A stretch of 64,000 bases of DNA, taken from Bolinopsis microptera. Lineage: Eukaryota; Ctenophora; Tentaculata; Lobata; Bolinopsidae. Shown one piece after another: positions 56,401 to 64,000 of the stretch. The DNA is taken from the NCBI RefSeq assembly GCF_026151205.1, contig NC_087075.1, forward strand, positions 5,138,858-5,202,857. The letters are read 5' to 3'. The stretch's first letter is position 1. Every line of letters begins with the position of its first letter. Under the pieces are notes generated by a model that worked only from the letters and a program-made list of their open reading frames with translations, had not been told where the DNA came from and searched no databases. The translations under genes and the position numbers were made by a program.

Positions 56401-57563
56401 TATTGTCGGCTACACCATACTCCATAGTTAGGAGTAGCCGGAAACCCCTCCTAGGGATCACAAAAGCACAGTGTTCAGATGATTGGAGTACGCAGGAAAG
56501 AACCTCATAAAAACATGATAAACGCATAGTTTTCCTAACACATCGCCCTCCATTCTATTTTTAGTTTAATTGCTGCACGACCGTCGACCGTGCTCCAAAT
56601 CTTGAGGGCCAATTGCATTTTCAACATCATAGTGCCATACAACATTTAACAGCACGAACTTTTTCAGACACACAAGGTATTTTATGCAGGAGTTGTTTGA
56701 AGTTACAAGCTTTATACTGCATTACTCACATACAGACTAGACAGTGTTTCCACATATTTAAACGTACTCTAATACAGAGTTAAATACCATGTTTCAGATT
56801 GCGATCACGTGGTCAATTATTCTCATAACCCACCCCATTATCCTGCTCTAAAGACCATGCTTCAAGTTCATGAAATGACTTCATTTCTGTAACCAACTAT
56901 CTTCATGTGTAGATCACGTAACCATAGGGTAACTATAGGGTGACTGTTGCTAAAGAGGGGAGGCGACAACAGTTGGGAGTAAGGACTGTGTTCAGTAGGA
57001 GGTAGTTGTGTGATTTTGTGTGAAAAAAATCCCATTTTTCACTCTTAGCTACAGGAAATGGTTAGAAAAGATACACTCATATAACATAGCGCAAGTAAAA
57101 TAAGGTATATTTACATATTACAACAAATAAACATCAAATACAGCCTCAAAATAACAACAGAACTAAGTAATGAGCGCTAATTACTAATTAGTATTTAGTA
57201 ATAATAGCACTATTTATCAAATTTAAAAGTGCGCTCCAATAAGTTAGCGTCTCGTCAAAGTACTAAAGAATATTTTATATCTCAGACTAAAGTCATCGAA
57301 CAGTGAAAATAGATGGCGGCACGTTTAAATATGATTTAAATATAATCTATGCTAATAGAATTTATTGTTTTCAGATAGATATCAAAATACAGATGATTTC
57401 CGACTTAAATCAATAATTTGATAAACTTAAATTAAACTAAAAGCAGTCACAACTTGACAAATGGATCAAGCCACAATTACGAGCGCATAATTGTCAATGT
57501 TATAATTAACGAGAGAAAAGTGAAATTAAGAAACAATGTAATAACTTGCTCAACAGAGAAAAA
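53409..57563. other. Gene-poor region
   Basis: No gene accepted. It carries the X-box-like cluster at 53.8-54.5 kb, a GTCACGTGAT site at 54811, and a TTATAGCAACACACCG direct repeat at about 55262-55301. Short frames at 55735 and 56020 show no pattern. Confidence 0.4.
53824..54476. promoter_or_regulatory. Cluster of X-box-like GTTACCATAGCAAC motifs
   Basis: Five near-copies lie within 650 bp: ATTACCATAGCAAC (53824), GTTACCATAACAAC (53846), GTTACCATGACAAC (54353), GTTACCATAGCAAC (54441) and GTTACCATAGCAAC (54463). All fit the RFX-type inverted half-site pattern. Whether any is bound is unknown; they could also be pieces of a dispersed repeat. Confidence 0.35.
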
Positions 57564-57675
57564 CACCACGTGACATGACGTCACACCACGTGACATGACG
57601 TCACACCACGTGACATGACGTCACATCACGTGACGTGACGTCACACCACGTGACATGACGTCACATCACGTGACT
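57564..57675. repeat. 20-bp minisatellite combining E-box and CRE motifs
   Basis: Five copies of ACCACGTGACATGACGTCAC (one with ATC, one with GTG variants) and a partial sixth. Each unit holds CACGTG (bHLH E-box) and TGACGTCA (bZIP CRE site). Confidence 0.95.
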
Positions 57676-58026
57676 AAAGATAAAATTAGCATCAGCCGGT
57701 TCATCACGTGACTTTTAAAAGAGAAATTCTAAATAAACTTTAGATCAAATAAATTGTTATGTACAACAAGTCAGTTAATAAAGCAGCATTAATAAATCTC
57801 ACAGCAAATTGTTGAGTCCATTTATCTTCTCAGCGGAATCAAATAATCAAATAAAGTCTTCAATCGTTATCAACATAGTTCCATTCATTTTCACAACATT
57901 GTTCATCAATTCAACATCAGAACTCCTGAGATTCCATCACAATCCTTCCAATCTCTCCTGGACAAATCTCAAAATCCTTGTTTATCACCATAGCAACAAT
58001 AATCTCATAATTCCAGATCTTTCTCC

Positions 58027-58992
58027 TCAGTTAACATCAATCTCCTCCGCGGTGCACGTCAACTCATCCGGCACATCCAAATAGAAATCACTCGGTCCCA
58101 GATGCTCCAGATCCACGCCAGCCTTGAAGGTGATATACCCATTATTAAGCAGGGCCTGTGCTATCGCCATTATCATCCAGTTCTTATCGACACGCTGGGA
58201 CAGCCCCAATCTCTTAGTGATGGGGATAAGATGCACACTCCTCCTAACGTGATACACGCTCTCCACGTTAAACAGGACTCTGATAATACAGTCGGCACTG
58301 TCCTGGGATAAAGTGTAGGGCAGATCGTTTGCTTCGTCCATTTTCTGTCCGCCTTGTCCGTCCGGGTCGGTGATATGTGTCCCGTCGCTGTTGTAGAGGT
58401 GCCCAGCAGGGCGGGCTTTAGAGGGACGGTAGCTTTGACGCTTGCACTCTCGTCTGCGTTCCCTGCACGAGTCTATAATATGGTTACGAATACCTTGTAT
58501 TCCGAAACAGAGCTCAGGGATGCAGCAGACTGGGGCTAGTTTCTCTGTGAGCTGTTCGAGGACTTGGAGGTCTTCCTGGGAGAGGTTCTGGGATTAGTAC
58601 TAATTATTGCCGATGTTAAATTTTGTCATTCCTAATTAGTCAAGCAGTACTAATTATTACTGATGTTAATTTTTGTTATTCCTAACTAATTGATTCAATA
58701 AAAAGAGGATCGATGTCAGCTCCACAACTAAATAGATCATCAGATCCACATAAGTGAATTATAATTAGCTTGTATAATAATAATTAACTAATTAACAGTA
58801 ACAGAGGAACTGTGAGCTAACCTGTGAGTTCCGGTCCGCATCAGTATAAAAGAAAGGAGGAGGGTCTCTGAAGACAGTCCTACAAGCTCTTTTGATCAGG
58901 TTCCTCTTAGTGAGGTAGTGGGAGTGGAGACGGGGGTTCACTTGTTTCAGCCGCTCTTGGGACTCACGGGTCAGCTTCCCTCGGCAGTTTAC
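58027..58992 (-). CDS. Unrecognised protein, two C-terminal exons
   Basis: Exon 58822-58992 (57 codons, phase 0 at both ends) lies between TGTTCCAG and a CAG/GTTAGC donor. It encodes GKLTRESQERLKQVNPRLHS, then HYLTKRNLIKRACRTVF and PPPFFYTDAD. After a 234-nt intron, exon 58027-58587 follows an AATCCCAG acceptor and gives NLSQEDLQVLEQLTEKLAPV, CCIPELCFGIQGIRNHIIDS, CRERRRECKRQSYRP, GHLYNSDGTHITDPDG, YTLSQDSADCIIRVLFNVES, RVDKNWMIMAIAQALLNNGY and DFYLDVPDELTCTAEEIDVN, then a stop. The mixture of basic helical and compact hydrophobic segments with perfect splice phases makes it a confident gene. The ATG inside exon 2 is not the start; upstream exons must exist but were not found up to 60 kb. I cannot name the family. 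Confidence 0.75.
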
Positions 58993-61900
58993 CTGGAACA
59001 ATTGACTGTTATAAAACTGGTGTTTTTGTTACGTGATGGGGTTGAATAGTATATGCGTGATTTCGTGGTTTTATTGTGAATCTTGTCGTCTTGATCATGA
59101 TAATTGAGTATCGTTATTTCATGAACTTGGAGCGTGTCTTTATGATGTGATACGCTCAAGCAGTTTACGTGACAAGGAGCATCATGCGTACTTAAATAGG
59201 GGGGATCTGAGAATTTGACCATTTGAATCTGAGAAATTCAAAAAATAAATAGGTCGAGACAATAGAACCTCAGTTTTTAATCAATTCTCCGTACAAATTA
59301 GCACCACAGACAGCAACGTAAATGATAAAGGAAACCTGCCTTCCAGAACTAATATTACTAGCAGGGAGATTGAGGGAGGTTTGACTTTATTTAGGTATTA
59401 AACAGTATCGGCAGGGAGGCAGAGAGGCAGAGACACGCTATATGATGGGCGAACTATTTAGTTGCACAGTGTTTAACGATCATCCCGGGAAGAAGCAATC
59501 ATCTCAGGTCAGGTGTGCAATTCTGCCGCCCAGAGTTTCAGCAGTTTACCAGTAGTCGATACAGTGGATCAGGCTCTTAACCAATTAGCTGTGGCACTCG
59601 ACTACGACGGGAATTGTAATTGGTTTGACGGTGGTTTTAACTTAATTTTATTGATGAGACAGCACTGTAGAGGTAGAGAGAGAGAGAGATCATGTTCACA
59701 GGCACAACCGTACGAGATTTGCACGGTTGATTATCTTATATATATATATACATATACTATATATATATATTCTATATACTGATAGTGACTAGTTGAAACG
59801 TTCCATCTCCGGAACACATACTATATATTAAACGTTATCCAGCGGCTTTCCCAGCTCGAGCTGGGGTGTATAATACAATGCTCGGTATCCCTCTACCCCG
59901 ACATACTAAACAGGGTGAGACGACGCAATCACGGGTTATAATTTAAACGCAGTGTATAATAGCCAGACAGGGGGAGAGGGGTATTATAGCAGGGTAAATA
60001 AAGCTGTTTTCTGCTATCTGGCTGTTAATTTGTAACCAACTCTCTTTAGTATATGGGACCACCCGCACCACGGCACATTAAATTATTAGCAGTGACCGTC
60101 CGATATTTAGCTTCTCCGGGGATCAGAGTGCTTCACTCCGAGCTTTAAAATGTTGCCAATAACGCGAGCTGGTTCAGTGAAAAAACAGAGAAAAGTGGTC
60201 CTATTTAGTGGCGGTGGTACTGGTGGTGGAGTGTGTGTCTGATTATTGATATACTATCAGGATTGATTTATCAAATATAAATATCTGTGGGATATTTTAT
60301 CGGTGGAAGTTGGTTACTGGTTAATAATCATCAGGGTAAATGGTCGGTCGGGATTTGTAATAACCCAGTCAGGATCTTACGGAGCCGGATAAAACTGCCA
60401 TACGGAGCCGGATAAAGCATCTCGTGGAGCCGGTGGAACAGCCGGTGCTTACAGTTATATCTTTATTCGACCAACTAACAGCTTCCTTAATGAGCACAAG
60501 CCAAGTGGGCGGAGTACGCGAAAACGTCAACTCTTAATTAATCGTTGATCGGGAGACAGCTGATTTGTTGCTGATATCTGGGGATTTTATCAGGTCACAT
60601 GCTCATATCAGGGGATTTTTCGTTAAATATCGGTAAATGGATAAGGACACAGTCTGGTTTGGGAGGTGTGTCACGTGACCAAGGATCATTATGTGAGCAG
60701 TACGATATTCTTCTAGATCTTCACTTCCATGATCTCAAGGTATTTAGATTATAGATTGGGTAGGTAGCATACAACATACCAGTAGCGCAAGAGCAATATC
60801 CTGGTGTACCAGCACTACCATGTACTGGTACAGTAAAACCCCCATTTAAAAAGGAATTGACCGCGGTATATCGGGTTTTTACTGTACCAACTTTATCCCC
60901 CAGTGCCTGTTTTTGGTCTGTGACCCTAACTGTGACCCTAACTGCGAGGTTTGACCCTGGAAATTTTAATTGTGACTATCAAAAACCAACCCTCCTCCCC
61001 AGTCATCACTTCTCCATAGCATTACCAACTTTACCCCCCTGGGGCCTAGGCCCGTCTTTGGTCTTTGAGTTTTTGACCCTCAACACGACCGTTCGCGTTG
61101 TGACATAGTGACCACATAGTGACCATTTAGTGACCATCTATTAACAGCTCACCATCAAGAACACCAGCTCTTGTACACCTTCCAGTCGTGACAAGTTTAT
61201 ACGGATCATTCGCCCACCTCCCTCCTCGCCAACATGCACCTATGATTGTTGACGCTAAATTTCACACAAAATTATTGGGAAGGGTCGCTCCTAAATTTCA
61301 GTATAAAGTTTGCGTCATTTAGCCGTATAGGGAATAACGAAACACTGTGTCTATGTCAAGGTAAAAAAAGCAGGCGAGATGGCGGCGCTGTGATTGGCTG
61401 TTAGGACGAGATGACGGGCCGTGATTGGGTGGTTGTCAGGGACATGCTATCTGATTAGGGGCGGGTAATTGGTGCTTAACAAGGTGCTACAATGCTATTA
61501 GCGGAGCATTACACAGCTCATTAAATCGCACGTGGTAATGCAGTGGCGCGCCGCTCATTGGCCTGCCCTGCACGTGCAACACTTGTCATGGCAACGTAAC
61601 ACAGCCGCCTGTAGTGGACCTGCTAATCTATATAATAAGAGGTCACGTGATAGGCCCCATGACCAGGGATTGTACTGGTACGCCTGCTCATGCACTGACA
61701 CTTCTAACCAAGAGGAGATTGCACAAAGTGAATTTAACGGGGTTTCTAAATTTTCTATTAAGAGGGGTGCGTCATGTGTCAAGAAGGAGAGGGTGGTTGT
61801 ATAGAGAAGACAGAGAAAGGGACGGTTACAGTAGGTAGGGTGACAGCTGGGAACTTTTCACCTGGCTTATAGGGGTGGTTAATAAGTTTAATGGGGTGTA

Positions 61901-64000
61901 ATTGGGGGAAGAGCTGGTGCAGGAGGAATCATGGAACAGGGTAAACTGCTATATAATATATTTACTTAATTCTTGCTATTATAGGAGAAAAAGGCTAATA
62001 TTGTTCGAGATGGCTTGATCCAATCATAGTTAGAAACGTTAGAGGAACAAAGGATATTTGGTGTGAGCTTTGTTTGGTGTGCAAAGTGCAAAACGGCTTT
62101 GTTATTTGAAATATCTGAATGCGTTCTTGCGGGCGAGATTTCTTTCAGCACTACCAATAATGAGTTGGAGAATGGAGATATCAGGTGAAGATACTTGATT
62201 TTCATTGGATATCCTGACTCTACAGGGGTTACTTAACGTCTCAGAATTTAAAACACCATCATTCATCATTGGGAATCACTGAGCTCATGAAACAACTATA
62301 CCGAATAAACAAGCCTACTTATTGGTTTACATAATAATGGGAAGTTACCATTGGTTGTCTTGGTTACCATTGGTTGTCTTGACATCATATAACCCTTTCT
62401 CATTAGCTGACTCAAGGATGAATATTGATAAAGTTGACAGTCCAGATATTGGGTAAGTAGGTCTCGCTCGTGTGTTAAGCCGGCTATCACGTGTCTTCCA
62501 TATTGGTCTCTGATTGGTTGTCAGTTGGAAAATCATATTATTCTTTATGCAGGCAACCATTTGTTTCAACATTTTGCTGAAATAACAGCAAGGTGCGAGG
62601 GCGAGATTTCCAAAACGAGAGAAAAAGTTCGCATTGTCAATCAGGGTTTGGTAACACGTGACCAGGGTTTTGTTGCCATGTGACTATGGTATGTTGCCAT
62701 GTGACCAGTGTTTTGTGTCATGTGACCAGAGTAAGGGGTCCCATTCTTTAGCTCTATCTTTTTCTCACCCCAGCTCGCTTCCTTCACTTGCTCATTTTTG
62801 TTATTATCAGAGGGGAGAACATCCACCAAAACCTGATCCAACCACAGAATATCAATTACGAGCCGATTCTCCATTACGCACGCCAATCAGAACAGGAGAA
62901 GAAATACATTGACCGATCAGAGAGCAGCAGGAAGACACGTGACAGCCGGTTCTTAGAAAGTGGGGGAAATGTGTCAAGTAGAAAAGGGAGAGGCAGGCTC
63001 TATGAGCAGAAAAAAAATTTCAAAGGATTACAGAAATGAAAATTAACTGACCAGCGGAACCTTATCTCACGGTACCTAAATAGAGCTATTTCACTTCCAT
63101 TTCACTTATTTCACTTATTATTGAATTCTTTTCTTATAACTCTAACTACATCACGACATTGCGATGGACATTAAAACGGTTAATGTTTATCCCCAAAGAT
63201 CTTAAATTTGTGAAGAAAATGTTGCATTAAATAATTTTCTTTAAAAATGTTCTCTAAAAAAAACATAACTATTTCTCATTTTGTAACACCTTATGTTTCG
63301 ATCAAGCCGACTAAATGGAAACTGTTGTCCACTAACTGACCTACTCCAGAAAACGGCCCTAACACGGACCTACACCTAGCTCCACCTTGAAAAGAACCAA
63401 TCAGCAGCCAGAGTTAGCAACAATCCACCAATTACAGGGCAGTATCTACCGTTCCACCTGACACTGGTTAGGCTCATGATAGCACCAAACACAGTGCGAT
63501 CCCGGTGAGAAGTACACCGCATTCTAGAGCACGTCTAAATCTCCCTCAGAAAACCTCTCCACCAATAAGATCATCAGATATGACCGAGTAGCCAATAGGA
63601 ATTAAGCACGATCCTACCGGATCCACCTAGCGACACCACCACCTTTTCTTGTTTTGTAATTTTTAGACCGGCCCGACCCCTGGTACTGCTTGTTCACTCC
63701 GAGTTTGACCGGATAGTTAACCGAGAGATGAGGTGGTTTTAATGATGACAAGATCGTTAAAAAAGAACGGGAGCTTGCTGTGCTAGTCGGTGGTACTCTT
63801 TATACTCGTTAACTTATCTTGTTACTGAGGTGAGACGTAGTGTTGCCAGGCAGCGGTTGTGATTGGACGCCGTGCTGTGAGCTAGACCTTGTGTCGTGCA
63901 GAGCAGGGGAAACCTTTTCAAGCCTCTAAACTTTACTTGTTGCCATGGTTACACCTTGTAGGCACTAAAATTGTAATCCCTCAAAATATGGAGATAGAAA
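58993..64000. other. Gene-poor region upstream of the unrecognised gene
   Basis: No reliable exon seen. It includes an AT microsatellite (about 59732-59778), duplicated ACGGAGCCGGATAAA (60378-60417), three CATAGTGACCA-like units (61101-61140), GTCACGTGAC at 60670 and 61642, and three TGTTGCCATGTGACCA-like units (62669-62730). Near 63400-63880 there are several CCAAT/ATTGG boxes, which could mark a promoter. A frame at 59513 reads VDTVDQALNQLAVALDYDG and looks slightly coding-like, without other support. Confidence 0.35.

Noticed and set aside
60918-60950. Telomere-like GACCCTAACTGTGACCCTAAC
   Set aside because: Only two imperfect units, spaced by other bases; not a telomeric array.

Overview
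The window is eukaryotic and almost certainly from an invertebrate animal. It has spliced genes with GT-AG introns (two candidate introns are only 41 and 50 nt), metazoan-type protein families (a UBX-domain protein and a PROSER3-like centrosomal protein), CR1-like LINE retrotransposons, and many micro- and minisatellites in an AT-rich background. I cannot fix the phylum. A sponge, cnidarian or other non-vertebrate animal would all fit.

Layout. 1-5.9 kb: a 5'-truncated LINE reverse-transcriptase fragment, split by a 3.75-kb terminal-inverted-repeat element with a 6-bp target duplication and a 3.2-kb purine-rich satellite inside it. 6.5-16.1 kb is the main gene-bearing part: a small secreted cysteine-rich protein, a UBX-domain gene whose exons are mostly shorter than 80 codons, a solitary LINE ORF1-like protein, a candidate two-exon small protein, and a PROSER3-like gene. 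Compact GC-rich palindromic elements lie between them. 16.4-23.1 kb: a LINE whose ORF1 fuses a coiled coil, an AlkB-like 2-oxoglutarate/Fe(II) dioxygenase and an SGNH esterase, and whose ORF2 carries a PHD-like finger, an APE endonuclease and a reverse transcriptase. The original ORF1 stop and ORF2 start overlap as ATGA. This copy is dead: it has three frameshifts, a 462-bp tandem duplication, and a nested 1.07-kb insertion of a YVDD-type retroelement. 23.9-25.8 kb: an inverted-repeat-bounded element with a conserved TTTACTTTGTCACA box about every 160 bp.

26-41 kb: no gene I can support. It holds many tandem arrays, including a 1.4-kb 8-bp satellite with a 616-bp higher-order repeat, and dispersed GTCACGTGAC and GTTACCATGGCAAC-type palindromes. 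41.1-53.1 kb: a 12-kb inverted-repeat structure with arms of 2.7 and 2.3 kb. Its centre holds a second, strongly decayed AlkB-SGNH ORF, a 418-bp MITE and LINE scraps. 53.1-64 kb: one exon-like coding segment cut off at the inverted-repeat edge, a cluster of X-box-like motifs, an E-box/CRE minisatellite, and a minus-strand gene of unknown family with two clear exons (58.0-59.0 kb).

The most unusual content is the AlkB-SGNH fusion, seen twice in different sequence contexts. One copy is plainly ORF1 of a LINE. The proteins suggest a retroelement that carries a nucleic-acid demethylase-like domain next to an esterase. The host genes are incomplete because first exons were mostly not found.
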